From Cyclobacterium salsum (GTDB lineage Bacteria > Bacteroidota > Bacteroidia > Cytophagales > Cyclobacteriaceae), in contig NZ_WNKG01000004.1 of the NCBI RefSeq assembly GCF_010119245.1, positions 310,001 to 374,000 of the forward strand: a stretch of DNA of 64,000 nt, given 5' to 3'. The translations under genes were made by a program, and so were the position numbers. Of the stretch, positions 54,499-63,789 are shown one piece after another; position 1 is the stretch's first letter; each line of letters begins with the position of its first letter. The notes beneath the pieces were generated by a model, which saw only the letters and a program-made list of their open reading frames with translations, was not told where the DNA came from and did not search any database.

Positions 54499-55944
54499 TT
54501 ATTTTTTCTTAAACATTAAAAACCCCAATAAAACAACTGCCAGCAACAGCAAGCCATTTATCAGTGCGGAAAAATAATATTTATATCCCTGGTTTAAAAG
54601 CTTATTGTCTTCTACTTCGATCAGATCGTATAATCCTCCCAGACGGGAAGAGGATATGGCCTGATTAATCTTGCTCTCCCCGGTTACCCGGACTATTGAC
54701 TGGGGCACCAAGGTATCGTATTGGGCCAACTGCGGATTAAAATAAATCCACTCAAAGTGATCTTTCAGCGCTACTTCCTCCTGCTCATTTAAGGTAATAA
54801 AATAGCCAAACTCCTTCATTCCGGTTACCTTTCCTCTGCCCCGGTTTATTTGTACCTGCTCATTGGGGTCGAACGTATTCAGCTTTTGCCTACGTTTGAG
54901 CCGAGGCGGACGAATGGAGCTGATATTTCCCTCTCCTATAATGGTAAAATCATAGGTAAAACCTTCTCCTGTCTGTACCTCCTTTTCCTCAAAACTTTCC
55001 CTCAATCGATAATTACCAACACTCACTTCATTTTTTAAGGGATGCGGGGGCAGCGCATTTACCTGAATGGACCTGGGTTGAGAATAGAAGGTTTTGAAAT
55101 CCTGCAAGCGATTGCTGCCAAAAAAGCTCGGGTTTTTGGCTATGCGGTATTTGATCATCTCCCAGCCCACAGAGGGAAAGTCCACCGACCCGGCGTTAAA
55201 CGGAAAAAAACTGGCTTCATACACTTTGTATTTGGTCCACTGTTTACCTCCAAACTCCACCCTTTCAGGCTGAATACTGGTAATATTAAAATTTTCTTCC
55301 CAGGCATTTCCAGGCTTAATTTCATTGATGATCCGCTCTAGCTGCTTTCCTGGTTCGTGAAAATTAAAGGGTGCCTGATTGCTTTCTGACATGTAAAATG
55401 CCAAACTTACATTGAACCCTTCTCCTACGTAAACCTCTTCTTTGTCGACAGAAAGGGAGAAGAAAGCATCGTCTTCAACCTCCACATACTCCGGCTCCTC
55501 AGAGTTATTGCCTCCGAAGAGATCATCAAAAGGATCCAGCGCGCGGTTATTTCGGGCACTGGCGCGGGCATCCACTACGGTAATGGTCTTTCCTGGAGAG
55601 GAAACACTTTCTTCATTCACGGTTAAGGTGAAATTTGGTAAGGTAAATTGTCCCTTCCGAAGGGGCTTATAATATTGGATAATACTATTCGTGCTGCTCA
55701 TTTGTCCGTTTACAATGTTCATGGACGAACTTTGCGACACACCCTGCTTCTGGAATCCCGAAATGTCGGGCAATTGATCATAGGATCGGATTTTTTCGCC
55801 GGAAACCGTTACTTTAATGGTAAAGGTTTCATTCAGTGCGACTTCACTTTCTCCCAATTCTATGCGGATATCTTGCGCCCCGGCCATTAATGAAAAAAGG
55901 AGCGCAAGGGATACGAAAAGAACGCGGTTAATCGTTAAGGACAT
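54499..55944 (-). CDS. batD: BatD-family protein
   Basis: 481 residues. Signal peptide 1-23, an N-terminal BatD domain starting IRIELGESEVALNETFTIKVTVSG, with FQKQGVSQSSSMNIVNGQ and VEDDAFFSLSVDKEEVYVGEGFNVSLAFY in segments, and one C-terminal membrane helix (about 457-476) ending in MFKKK. BatD belongs to the Bat (aerotolerance) cluster with MoxR and BatA-E, but none of those genes is in the window. It is a periplasmic scaffold with immunoglobulin-like domains; role poorly defined. The aroC gene is 3 nt downstream. Confidence 0.88.
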   Translation of the reverse strand: MSLTINRVLFVSLALLFSLMAGAQDIRIELGESEVALNETFTIKVTVSGEKIRSYDQLPDISGFQKQGVSQSSSMNIVNGQMSSTNSIIQYYKPLRKGQFTLPNFTLTVNEESVSSPGKTITVVDARASARNNRALDPFDDLFGGNNSEEPEYVEVEDDAFFSLSVDKEEVYVGEGFNVSLAFYMSESNQAPFNFHEPGKQLERIINEIKPGNAWEENFNITSIQPERVEFGGKQWTKYKVYEASFFPFNAGSVDFPSVGWEMIKYRIAKNPSFFGSNRLQDFKTFYSQPRSIQVNALPPHPLKNEVSVGNYRLRESFEEKEVQTGEGFTYDFTIIGEGNISSIRPPRLKRRQKLNTFDPNEQVQINRGRGKVTGMKEFGYFITLNEQEEVALKDHFEWIYFNPQLAQYDTLVPQSIVRVTGESKINQAISSSRLGGLYDLIEVEDNKLLNQGYKYYFSALINGLLLLAVVLLGFLMFKKK

Positions 55945-56078
55945 AGAAGATGCTTGTGGTGCTTATAATTATAACTGCAAATAAACAAGTATATTTTATA
56001 CGTAACAAATCTAATTTTAAACCGTATACCGTAAATAAATCAATCTTTTTGCCAAACCTAATTAAAATAACATGAACC

Positions 56079-56270
56079 ATGATGGAATATGTTAAAACTA
56101 TTTTATTAAAGGTAAGTTTTGACAGCAAACTCTTCGAGAAAGAGTTGCGAAAGGGCCTGAATCTATTGGTTCCAGCCGAGCTGGAAGAGTTCAGGAAATG
56201 GTGTTACAAGACATTTTCCAAACTATACGAGCCGATTTTAAACAAGTATTTTATAAAATTGGCCGGTTAA
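56079..56270 (+). CDS. Small hypothetical protein
   Basis: 63 residues from 56079, or 62 from the next ATG (56082). Basic, helical, with KVSFDSKLFEKELRKGLNLLVPAELEEFRKWCY; no signal peptide. The amphipathic pattern, own terminator right after it (56284) and own intergenic spacing favour a real gene. I do not recognise a family. Confidence 0.55.
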   Translation: MMEYVKTILLKVSFDSKLFEKELRKGLNLLVPAELEEFRKWCYKTFSKLYEPILNKYFIKLAG

Positions 56271-56283
56271 TCCAACCTCTATC

Positions 56284-56312
56284 AGCCCCAATAGCATTGG
56301 GGCTTTATTTTT
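56284..56312 (+). terminator. Terminator after the 63-residue gene
   Basis: Perfect 9-bp stem AGCCCCAAT / ATTGGGGCT (56284-56292 and 56296-56304) with a 3-nt loop, then a T-rich tail. Its position 14 nt after a small frame supports that frame as a gene. Confidence 0.88.
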
Positions 56313-56373
56313 GCCGAATGGGTCAAGTTTATTTCTAGAGGCATTTTTCCTCTGCTTTGTGCAGAAATTTGGC

Positions 56374-56381
56374 TACTTTTG
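56374..56381 (+). promoter_or_regulatory. -7 element before the 103-residue gene
   Basis: TACTTTTG matches TAnnTTTG, 19 nt before the ATG at 56401. A TTTG is present at 56356-56359 but only 14 nt away, shorter than normal, so the -33 match is weak. Confidence 0.4.
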
Positions 56382-56400
56382 AATTATTAACAAAAATACC

Positions 56401-56712
56401 ATGGAAAGGAAACGTTCAGGATTTGATGAAATCGAAAAAATGCTCCAAGAAGTTGGAAGCAAAATCGAGATTTTGATAGAAAAAGGAACCAAGGCTACCG
56501 GAGAGGCGAGCGAAGAAATTGAGAAAAAAATCCAGGAACTCCGCGGAAAAAAGGAAAAACTGGAAAAGGAACTCAACGAAAAAAAAGCATCGTTTGAAGA
56601 AAAATACCAAGGAAAAAAAGGAAACGCCCAGCCTTTTCTGGATGAATCCCTGGCTCATTTCAAACAAAGCATTCGATCCCTTGTAAAGGCCATCAATGAA
56701 TTTTTAAAGTAA
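56401..56712 (+). CDS. Highly charged helical hypothetical protein
   Basis: 103 residues, about half Glu and Lys, with strong heptad patterns (EEIEKKIQELRGKKEKLEKEL), so it should form coiled-coil helices. No signal peptide, membrane segment or catalytic motif. Lies alone after a terminator and a -7 box. May be a structural or scaffold protein; no family recognised. Confidence 0.6.
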   Translation: MERKRSGFDEIEKMLQEVGSKIEILIEKGTKATGEASEEIEKKIQELRGKKEKLEKELNEKKASFEEKYQGKKGNAQPFLDESLAHFKQSIRSLVKAINEFLK

Positions 56713-56999
56713 TTCCCGTTCCCGGATCAAAAAGACCAGCGTTTACTTTATAATTGCTCCTCTGGAAACGGAAACCATGCTGCCCCCAAAAAAGCTCCCT
56801 CAATAAACAAGAAAAAAGAGTTTCGGTTTCGACAGACGAAATAGATCTGAATAGTTTCCTGCCATTGGCTTTTTGGTACAAGAATACAAACGAATTTGGT
56901 AGCGAAATTAAATGCCCTTATTCCCTAATTTCGGTGCCCCTTCAAACCCTCCCATTCTCAGCAATTGAATAATCAAAAATACGGTTGTAATTTTACACT
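56713..56999. other. Intergenic region upstream of the ABC-F gene
   Basis: 287 nt, AT-rich, with short unconvincing frames on both strands. A weak -7-like TAATTTTA lies just upstream of the ABC-F ATG. I saw no tRNA, strong hairpin or repeat. Confidence 0.5.
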
Positions 57000-58880
57000 A
57001 TGAATTACCTTTCAGTAGAAAATTTAAGTAAATCATTTGGCGAGCGGGTTTTATTCACCCGCATTTCCTTTGGTCTGGAACGCGGTCAAAAGACGGCGCT
57101 GGTTGGCATAAATGGGGCGGGGAAATCCACCTTGATGAAAATAATCATGGGAGAGGATATTCCGGATGAGGGGCAAGTAGTGATAAATCAGGAGGCCAAG
57201 ATAGCTTATGTACACCAAAATCCCGTTTTCTCTGGAGATAAAACCATTTATCAGACGGTGTTTGACGATCCGGATAACGAGATCATCCAAGTAATTCAGG
57301 AATACCAAAAAGTGCTTTTGGATGCTGAGAACGACGGACAGGGGAAACTCCAGCCCATGCTGGAGAAAATGGATCGCCTGCAAGCCTGGGACTTCGAATA
57401 CCAAATCAACGAGGTACTGGGCAAATTAGGGCTGCACGATACGGACATCCCCGTTTCAGCACTTAGCGGAGGGCAAAGAAAACGCGTAGCACTAGCGCGA
57501 GCCATATTGAATTTTCCGGACCTGCTACTACTGGATGAACCTACCAATCACCTGGACCTTGAAACCATCGAATGGCTGGAAGAATACCTGTCCAAGTCCA
57601 ATCTTTCCTTGCTGATGGTTACCCACGACCGGTACTTCCTCGACCGGGTTACCAATCAAATTTTAGAACTGGAGCAAGGCAATCTCTACCGCTATGCCGG
57701 AAACTACGGCTATTTTCTAGAGAAAAAAGCAGAAAGAAAAGCCAACCAGGCCACCGAACAGGAGAAGGCAAAAAGTCTGTATAAAAAAGAACTGGATTGG
57801 ATCCGGCGCCAACCCAAAGCTAGAGGGACCAAGGCTAAATACCGGGTGGATGCCTTTGAAGAAACCAAAGACAAAGCCTTTCGCCCCTCGGAAGAGCGGG
57901 ATATTAGCCTGGAAGTTACTTCCCGAAGGCTGGGTAAAAAAATAGTGGAACTTGAGAAAATCCATAAATCATATGGAGATCTGACACTAGTCGATGACTT
58001 CAGCTACATTTTCAAAAAGGGAGATAAAATTGGCATCGTTGGCCCCAATGGAGCTGGCAAGACCACCTTCCTGAATATGCTGACGGGTATGAATACCCCG
58101 GATAAAGGCGAAGTTACGATCGGACAAACCACCGCCTTTGGCTATTACAGGCAGGAGGAGAACAGCTTTGACGAGGAAAAGCGACTCTTAGATTGCGTAA
58201 AAGAAGTTGCCGAAGTGGTCACCGTGGCTGGGGGAAGTACCATCACGATCAGCCAATTTCTCAACCAATTTGGTTTTCCGCCAAAACAGCAGCACACTCC
58301 CATATCCAAACTCAGCGGTGGGGAAAGACGGCGGCTTCAGTTGCTAATGGTGCTGGTGAAAAGCCCCAATTTTCTGATTCTGGATGAGCCGACCAATGAT
58401 CTGGACATTGTCACGCTCAATACGCTGGAGGATTTTCTGGAAAATTTTCCGGGATGTCTGGTCATCGTTTCTCACGACAGGTATTTTATGGATCGACTGG
58501 TAGACCACCTGTTTGTCTTCGAAGGACAGGGAAAAATAAGCGATTTTCCTGGAAACTACACCGATTACAGGGAGAGCTTAAAGGTAAAAAAGGCAGCCCC
58601 CAGCAAAAAAGAGGCGACAAAAGCAGCGAAAGCCACCGAAGCTCCCGCCAGCAGCTCCAACAAAGCAAGCTACAAAGACAAAAAGGAATTCGAATCCATA
58701 GAATCGGATTTAAAGAAGCTCCACTCCCAGAAAAAAACACTGGTAGATAAAATGGCTAGAGGTACAGATGATCACCAACTGCTGACCGACTGGTCTCAGG
58801 AAATAGAACAAATCGATAAGAAGGCTGAAGCACTGGAAATGCGCTGGCTCGAATTAAGCGAGTTGGATGGAATAGGATGA
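57000..58880 (+). CDS. ABC-F family ATP-binding protein (Uup-like)
   Basis: 626 residues, two ATP-binding cassettes and no membrane helices. First cassette: GINGAGKST near 36, LSGGQRKRVALARAIL near 156 and LLLLDEPTNHLDLETIEWLEEYL. Linker region with the ABC-F signature, then the second: GPNGAGKTT near 353, LSGGERRRLQLLMVL and FLILDEPTNDLDIVTLNTLEDFL. The end (about 545-626) is a charged coiled-coil, as in Uup. ABC-F proteins act on ribosomes in translation or resistance. No resistance genes are near, so this looks like a housekeeping Uup-type member. Confidence 0.92.
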   Translation: MNYLSVENLSKSFGERVLFTRISFGLERGQKTALVGINGAGKSTLMKIIMGEDIPDEGQVVINQEAKIAYVHQNPVFSGDKTIYQTVFDDPDNEIIQVIQEYQKVLLDAENDGQGKLQPMLEKMDRLQAWDFEYQINEVLGKLGLHDTDIPVSALSGGQRKRVALARAILNFPDLLLLDEPTNHLDLETIEWLEEYLSKSNLSLLMVTHDRYFLDRVTNQILELEQGNLYRYAGNYGYFLEKKAERKANQATEQEKAKSLYKKELDWIRRQPKARGTKAKYRVDAFEETKDKAFRPSEERDISLEVTSRRLGKKIVELEKIHKSYGDLTLVDDFSYIFKKGDKIGIVGPNGAGKTTFLNMLTGMNTPDKGEVTIGQTTAFGYYRQEENSFDEEKRLLDCVKEVAEVVTVAGGSTITISQFLNQFGFPPKQQHTPISKLSGGERRRLQLLMVLVKSPNFLILDEPTNDLDIVTLNTLEDFLENFPGCLVIVSHDRYFMDRLVDHLFVFEGQGKISDFPGNYTDYRESLKVKKAAPSKKEATKAAKATEAPASSSNKASYKDKKEFESIESDLKKLHSQKKTLVDKMARGTDDHQLLTDWSQEIEQIDKKAEALEMRWLELSELDGIG

Positions 58881-58969
58881 AATTACTGTTATTAAATCCC
58901 TCTTCAATATTACCTCCAAAAATCTCCGAATAGAAAAAATTACCGGAAAGGGTAAAATCCCACCAATGC

Positions 58970-59827
58970 TTACATTTTTTCCAAAACAATGGCAATAAGT
59001 TTTTCCACCACCTGCTCGGGAGCTTCTGAAAAACGGTTGCTTATGCGATTGGCCACGATGGCATTAAGACTGAGCATGTCATGCCCCAAAAGTCTGCCCA
59101 TGGCATAATAGCCGGCGGTCTCCATTTCAAAATTTGAAAAAACTCCGGGATTTACTTCTAGTTCGCTCAAGGTGGAGATCATTTCCGGAATTTGGGGATT
59201 AAGCCTTACCGCTCTTCCCTGTGGCCCATAAAATCCAGGGCAGGTGACCGTAATCCCCTGGGGAAGATCCGTAAACCTTTCTAATAAACTTTCCGATCCC
59301 CGCACGCAGTAGGGCAAAAAAGGCAAATTCAATCGCTCCTTCACCAGCTGGGAAATACTGCGTTCTTCCCCGCTCTGCGGGAGTTGGTAAAATGCCATCA
59401 AGGTGTCCAATCCCAGCGCGAAGGAAGAAGCCAGCAGGCTTCCCGCTGGAAGACTCCCTTGCATGCCACCTGAAGTGCCTACACGGATAATAGTGAGGCG
59501 GGTAAGTGTGTTTTTCGGAAGCCTGGTGCTGAAATCGATATTGAACAAAGCGTCCAATTCGGTCATAAAAATCTCCACGTTATCCGTACCCATCCCGGTG
59601 CTGATCACACTGATCCTTTTTCCATGGTACCATCCGGTATGAGTTACAAATTCCCTTTTGCGGACCCTCAGCTCTACCTTATCAAAGTGTCTGGAAATCT
59701 CCTGAACCCTGTCGGGGTCGCCTACGGCAATCACCGTCTCTGCCACCTCACCAGGTTTCAAATTCAGATGGTAGATACTGCCATCCGGATTGAGAATAAA
59801 ATCCGACTCAGGCAGAGGTTTTACCAT
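58970..59827 (-). CDS. Uridine phosphorylase-like nucleoside phosphorylase
   Basis: 285 residues, PNP/Udp family. AETVIAVGDPDRVQEI near residue 30, ISVISTGMGTDNVEIFM near 75, IIRVGTSGGMQGSLPAGSL near 108 and NFEMETAGYYAMGRLLG near 235. It cleaves nucleosides with phosphate to base and ribose-1-phosphate. Substrate within the family (uridine or another) is not certain. Its first 20 nt overlap the end of trhO in another frame. Confidence 0.85.
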   Translation of the reverse strand: MVKPLPESDFILNPDGSIYHLNLKPGEVAETVIAVGDPDRVQEISRHFDKVELRVRKREFVTHTGWYHGKRISVISTGMGTDNVEIFMTELDALFNIDFSTRLPKNTLTRLTIIRVGTSGGMQGSLPAGSLLASSFALGLDTLMAFYQLPQSGEERSISQLVKERLNLPFLPYCVRGSESLLERFTDLPQGITVTCPGFYGPQGRAVRLNPQIPEMISTLSELEVNPGVFSNFEMETAGYYAMGRLLGHDMLSLNAIVANRISNRFSEAPEQVVEKLIAIVLEKM

Positions 59828-60794
59828 GCAGCGCCGTTTTTATTTTGTCCACATTGGGCTTTTGGTAAAGCCCCTTGTAGGGGTTGTATCCGTTTGTGTT
59901 TTTCTGATAGTAACCGGTGCCATTATAGGCTCTTTTCCTGGGATGTGCTTTACAGGTATCCGAACAGGCCCCTTCCATTTCCCAGCCGCAAGATTCACAA
60001 ATGGGTACGTGAACATTACAATCGGGATTGGCGCAGTTAACCATGCGATCCGAATCGGTACCACAGACAAAACACTTCGAAATAATTTTCGGATTGACGG
60101 AATTTACTTCTACTGCAAGTCGATTGTCAAAGACATAACACTTGCCTTCAAAATCTGCTCCACCTGCTTCCAATCCGTACTTGATGATACCACCATGAAG
60201 CTGGTAAACATCCTGAAATCCTTGTTCCAGTAAAAAGGCAGAAGCCTTTTCACATTTGATGCCACCGGTACAGTAGGTCAATACCTTTTTGTCTTTCAGA
60301 TGCTCCAGCTCCTTGACTTTTTCCGGGAAATCACGAAAATTATCGATATCCAGCCTGATGGCATTTTTAAAATGACCCAACTCGTGTTCGTAGTTGGAGC
60401 GAACATCCAAAATAACCACGTCCTCTTCATCCTTAAGAGACTTGAATTCAGAAGGTTCCAGGTGTTTTCCGGTTTTCATCCGGGGATTGATATGTTTCAG
60501 TCCTGAATGGACAATTTCCTCTTTTGCCCGCACGTTTATTTTTGCGAAGGCATGCTCCTGGTGTTTGTCTACTTTGAATTCAGTGTCAGCAAATCTCGGA
60601 TCGGAGGTGACATAGGCCATGTACTTGTCACAATCTTCCTTTAGCCCGGAAACCGTGCCATTGAGCCCTTCCGGAGAGACTATAATTCTCCCCCGGATAT
60701 TATTTTCGACGCAGAACAAATGATGTTCATCCCTATATGCTTCCAAATCCTCGATTGGAGCATAGCAATAATAAAGTAAAATTCGATATTCCAT
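59808..60794 (-). CDS. trhO: tRNA uridine(34) hydroxylase / rhodanese-like protein TrhO (YceA)
   Basis: 328 residues. Acylphosphatase-like start (YRILLYYCYAPIEDLEAYRDEH), then a rhodanese domain with the active-site loop YCTGGIKCEKASAFL (about 200) and the GFQDVYQLHGGIIKYG end, then a cysteine-rich tail (CFVCGTDSD, NCANPDCN, CESCGW) that may bind zinc. This is the UPF0176/YceA family; TrhO uses oxygen to hydroxylate U34 of some tRNAs. Upstream gene is divergent or absent; downstream it overlaps the nucleoside phosphorylase by 20 nt, so the two are coupled. Confidence 0.9.
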   Translation of the reverse strand: MEYRILLYYCYAPIEDLEAYRDEHHLFCVENNIRGRIIVSPEGLNGTVSGLKEDCDKYMAYVTSDPRFADTEFKVDKHQEHAFAKINVRAKEEIVHSGLKHINPRMKTGKHLEPSEFKSLKDEEDVVILDVRSNYEHELGHFKNAIRLDIDNFRDFPEKVKELEHLKDKKVLTYCTGGIKCEKASAFLLEQGFQDVYQLHGGIIKYGLEAGGADFEGKCYVFDNRLAVEVNSVNPKIISKCFVCGTDSDRMVNCANPDCNVHVPICESCGWEMEGACSDTCKAHPRKRAYNGTGYYQKNTNGYNPYKGLYQKPNVDKIKTALHGKTSA

Positions 60795-60855
60795 AACTCA
60801 AGCCCTGTTTCCGACAGGGTGTTATTTTAATACGCCAAATATAAACTGCTAGTAT

Positions 60856-61494
60856 TTATTTTTCAACTACTTGCGCCGGATTGCCAAAAACGGTCTGATT
60901 GGCCTCCACGTCTCCAATTACGACGGAACCGGCACCGACCCGAGCATTTTTCCCAATGGTAACCCCTGCTACCACCGTCACTCCGGATCCCAGGAAAACC
61001 CCATTACCAATCGTCGTTCCTGAATTTACCACCGCCCCGGCACCTATTTGCACGAAGTCCCCTATTTTAGCCTGATGCTCTATGGTTGCGTTGGTATGGA
61101 GAATGCAGTGATTTCCAATGCTGGCACCTGCACCGATGCTAACCTTTGCATTGATAAAGTTTCCATGGCCTATCGCCGCATCTGTTGAAATATAGGAAAG
61201 GCGGTGCAAAGCGTTGACGGGTTGTACCTTTCGCTTCTCATTGAGCATTTTTACCAAAGAGGCTCTGTACCGGGCATCATCCACCGCCACGAACGCTTCA
61301 CATTTTTTACCGATCAATTTTAAAAACCCGTCGTCTTCCGGGTTTCCCAAAATCGCCACATTGTTTATTTCCTTTTTGTGAAGGCTTTCGTCCTCATCCA
61401 GAAAACCATACACTACCAGATCATGGCTGTTGAAAATTTCAAGTGCGGGATGAGCGATGCCCTTGGCGCCAAATATAATAATGGGTTTCTCCAT
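60856..61494 (-). CDS. PglD/NeuD-like sugar O- or N-acyltransferase
   Basis: 212 residues from the ATG at 61494. A longer frame up to 61692 overlaps the DUF2851 gene and is unlike the family. N-terminal Rossmann-like sugar-binding part (PIIIFGAKGIAHPALEIFN), then left-handed beta-helix hexapeptide repeats (IGHGNFINAKVSIGAGASIGNH, IGDFVQIGAGAVVNSG, VGAGSVVIGDV in segments). PglD/NeuD proteins acetylate UDP-4-amino sugars or sialic acid. No other nucleotide-sugar genes are close, so the acceptor is unknown. Follows DUF2851 by 55 nt on the same strand. Confidence 0.85.
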   Translation of the reverse strand: MEKPIIIFGAKGIAHPALEIFNSHDLVVYGFLDEDESLHKKEINNVAILGNPEDDGFLKLIGKKCEAFVAVDDARYRASLVKMLNEKRKVQPVNALHRLSYISTDAAIGHGNFINAKVSIGAGASIGNHCILHTNATIEHQAKIGDFVQIGAGAVVNSGTTIGNGVFLGSGVTVVAGVTIGKNARVGAGSVVIGDVEANQTVFGNPAQVVEK

Positions 61495-61549
61495 GATTCT
61501 TTTTTTGAACCGCAAAATTAACGGAAATTCCTGTCCCGTGCAAAGATAC

Positions 61550-62851
61550 TCATTTATTGCCTCGGAGTATGTTTTGGCCAATTTTGCAGGAAAGGCACTT
61601 CCTTTTGGAACAATAGCCATGATACAAGCCCAGCATCCCCTGGCTGTCAAAGGCCTGCAATGGCTCCCAGCCAGCCCCTGAAAAAATAGCAATCAAACTG
61701 TTTTTCTCTGCCGGGATTTCCTGAAGAAAATTAAAGCATTTTTCCTGCCAAAGCCCCAAGTCCGAGTATTGCCCATAGGCATACCAAAGCGGTACCACGA
61801 AGTTGATGGCCAGTAAATTCAACAGACCCTCCGTTAGTTTGCCGCTGGTTTTCGATTTCATGGGCTTTCCAAAGTGATAGTGTTGCTGCCAATACGGACT
61901 CACCGTCATCTCAAAAACCTTCCGAAATGAGGACACATCCTGGAGCCGATAGAGAACGTTTGAAAATAAATTCGGACTGGAATTCAATAGGGCGGCCAGC
62001 TGGGACAAGCGAAAGGAAGGGAAGTTTCCCGGCCTGACTTTCATGAATTTCCACTCCGATCCGAACAATTCCCTTTTCAAACCGTACTTCCGCTGCAAGT
62101 AACTGTACTCTGCTGCCAACCGTTGCTCATACCCGGGACTCAAATCTAAGGAAGGCTGCATCATAGCAGCCTGCCCGTATATCAGGGCTTCCACCTGCAA
62201 CAGGTTACCTGCACTTTTTTTGAGCAAATTGTACGGAAGACTTTTGGCTACCTTCAGCATGGGTTTGGCATTGGTCTTAAAACCAAAAGAATAAAACAAC
62301 CACTGATAAGCCGTCTCTTCCCAATCTTGCTGATTTTCTTCTAACAAGGATAAGACCTGTTGACTTTTTCCCTGTAAACGCTCCACCAATGCCTTTTCCA
62401 GCGTGGAGAATTTTAATATTCCAGGAACTCCGGCCAATGCATCCGTGCACAAAAGTTTTTTTGGCGAAAACAACAGTTTCTCGTAGTTCTTTATCACGTC
62501 CAAAGGAATCTTGCCCTGAAGCGATAAGGTAGGAAGCGTGGTGCCATCCGCCCGGGTGACGGGTTCGTCGTCCTCCCATACCACATGCAAAACCACGCTA
62601 TTGTAAGCCGGGTCCTTTTGATGTTGATGGGACTTCCAATCGGAGGAACGTAGGTGAATTTCTACATGACCAAAATGCTTGATCCCAGCGATCAGGATTT
62701 CGGCTTCTTTAAAGTCCGGACCTTCGTGCTGGTTATGAAATCCGATTTTGTAAACCGACAGGGGCAACCCATTGCTGGTCTCCAGTCCTTTTTTGTCAAA
62801 ATACTGGTACTTCCAGACCATCTGAAGAAAATCCTCCTGAAAACGAATCAT
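61550..62851 (-). CDS. DUF2851 family protein
   Basis: 433 residues. IRFQEDFLQMVWKYQYFD start, HNQHEGPDFKEAEILI and HFGHVEIHLRSSDWKSHQHQKDPAYNSVVLHVVWEDDEPV in segments, the DUF2851 core. The tail has KCLSCKIGQNIL, a paired cysteine motif. The pattern H/D/H in GHVEIHxxxSDW suggests a metal-dependent nuclease-like core, but this is only inference. No function is known. pyrF is 70 nt upstream. Confidence 0.82.
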   Translation of the reverse strand: MIRFQEDFLQMVWKYQYFDKKGLETSNGLPLSVYKIGFHNQHEGPDFKEAEILIAGIKHFGHVEIHLRSSDWKSHQHQKDPAYNSVVLHVVWEDDEPVTRADGTTLPTLSLQGKIPLDVIKNYEKLLFSPKKLLCTDALAGVPGILKFSTLEKALVERLQGKSQQVLSLLEENQQDWEETAYQWLFYSFGFKTNAKPMLKVAKSLPYNLLKKSAGNLLQVEALIYGQAAMMQPSLDLSPGYEQRLAAEYSYLQRKYGLKRELFGSEWKFMKVRPGNFPSFRLSQLAALLNSSPNLFSNVLYRLQDVSSFRKVFEMTVSPYWQQHYHFGKPMKSKTSGKLTEGLLNLLAINFVVPLWYAYGQYSDLGLWQEKCFNFLQEIPAEKNSLIAIFSGAGWEPLQAFDSQGMLGLYHGYCSKRKCLSCKIGQNILRGNK

Positions 62852-62921
62852 AAAAAAGGGAATGAAAATCCCTATGAATATACAAAAAAATCCGTTTTTT
62901 GAGAAAATACCTGCGCAAATA

Positions 62922-63740
62922 TCAGCCGCAGTATTGATTTAGTAGCTTTTCCATGGAGGTTTGAAGCGACTGGGCTTCCTTCATGGCAGCCTCGGCAAAA
63001 TCCCTCCCGGATGAGGCATAAATTATTCCACGAGAAGAATTCACCAACAATCCGCAACTCGCATTCATACCATACCGGGCAACTTCTTCCAGGCTTCCCC
63101 CCTGCGCCCCCACTCCGGGTACCAGTAAAAAATGTTCCGGGATGATTTCCCGTACCGATTGAATCGCCGGGCCCCGGGTAGCCCCCACCACATACATGGT
63201 ATTCTGTGTTGTCCCCCAGGATTTACTTTTTTCCAATACCGATGCAAATAAAGGCGTTCCGTCCTTGTCCTCTATCAATTGAAAATCATGACTCCCCCGA
63301 TTGGAGGTCAGTGCCAGTAAAATCACCCATTTCCCTTCAAATTTCAAAAAAGGACTCACACTATCCTCACCCATGTAAGGGGCTACTGTAATGGCATCAA
63401 AATTCATTTTTTCGAAAAAGGCCCTGGCATACAAGGTAGAAGTATTTCCAATATCCCCTCTTTTGGCATCGGCAATGGTAAAGACTTCGGCGGGCAAATA
63501 GTCCAGGGTTTTCTGCAACGTCTCCCATCCTCCGGGGCCCAGGGCTTCGTAAAAGGCCAAATTAGGCTTGTAGGCGACAGCCTGATCGATGGTGGCATCA
63601 ATGATCGCCTTGTTAAAGGCAAAAATCGGATCTTGCTCCTTGAGAAGGTGGTCGGGGATTTTTTCCAGGACTGGGTCCAACCCAACACAAAGAAACGACT
63701 GCTTTTTTTGAATTTCCGCGTATATTTCCCCTGATGTCAT
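62922..63740 (-). CDS. pyrF: Orotidine 5'-phosphate decarboxylase (type 2)
   Basis: 272 residues. [17 protein letters not shown] at about 13, [21 protein letters not shown] near 48, and the catalytic [22 protein letters not shown] near 90 (Lys and Asp of the active site). [31 protein letters not shown] near 185 closes the TIM barrel. It decarboxylates OMP to UMP in pyrimidine synthesis. The length and the [11 protein letters not shown] motif are of the longer, type 2 family. 49 nt after the lolA-like gene. Confidence 0.95.
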   Translation of the reverse strand: MTSGEIYAEIQKKQSFLCVGLDPVLEKIPDHLLKEQDPIFAFNKAIIDATIDQAVAYKPNLAFYEALGPGGWETLQKTLDYLPAEVFTIADAKRGDIGNTSTLYARAFFEKMNFDAITVAPYMGEDSVSPFLKFEGKWVILLALTSNRGSHDFQLIEDKDGTPLFASVLEKSKSWGTTQNTMYVVGATRGPAIQSVREIIPEHFLLVPGVGAQGGSLEEVARYGMNASCGLLVNSSRGIIYASSGRDFAEAAMKEAQSLQTSMEKLLNQYCG

Positions 63741-63789
63741 GCCACAAAAATAGAAAAAATAAGCACAGTAGTGCCAATGTATACCTACC

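Noticed and set aside
56693-56881. Short frames on both strands upstream of the ABC-F gene.
   Set aside because: Low-complexity, no start context and no recognisable pattern; treated as non-coding.
57000-58880. An antibiotic-resistance ABC-F protein.
   Set aside because: Length, linker and the C-terminal coiled coil fit the housekeeping Uup type, and there is no mobile or resistance context.
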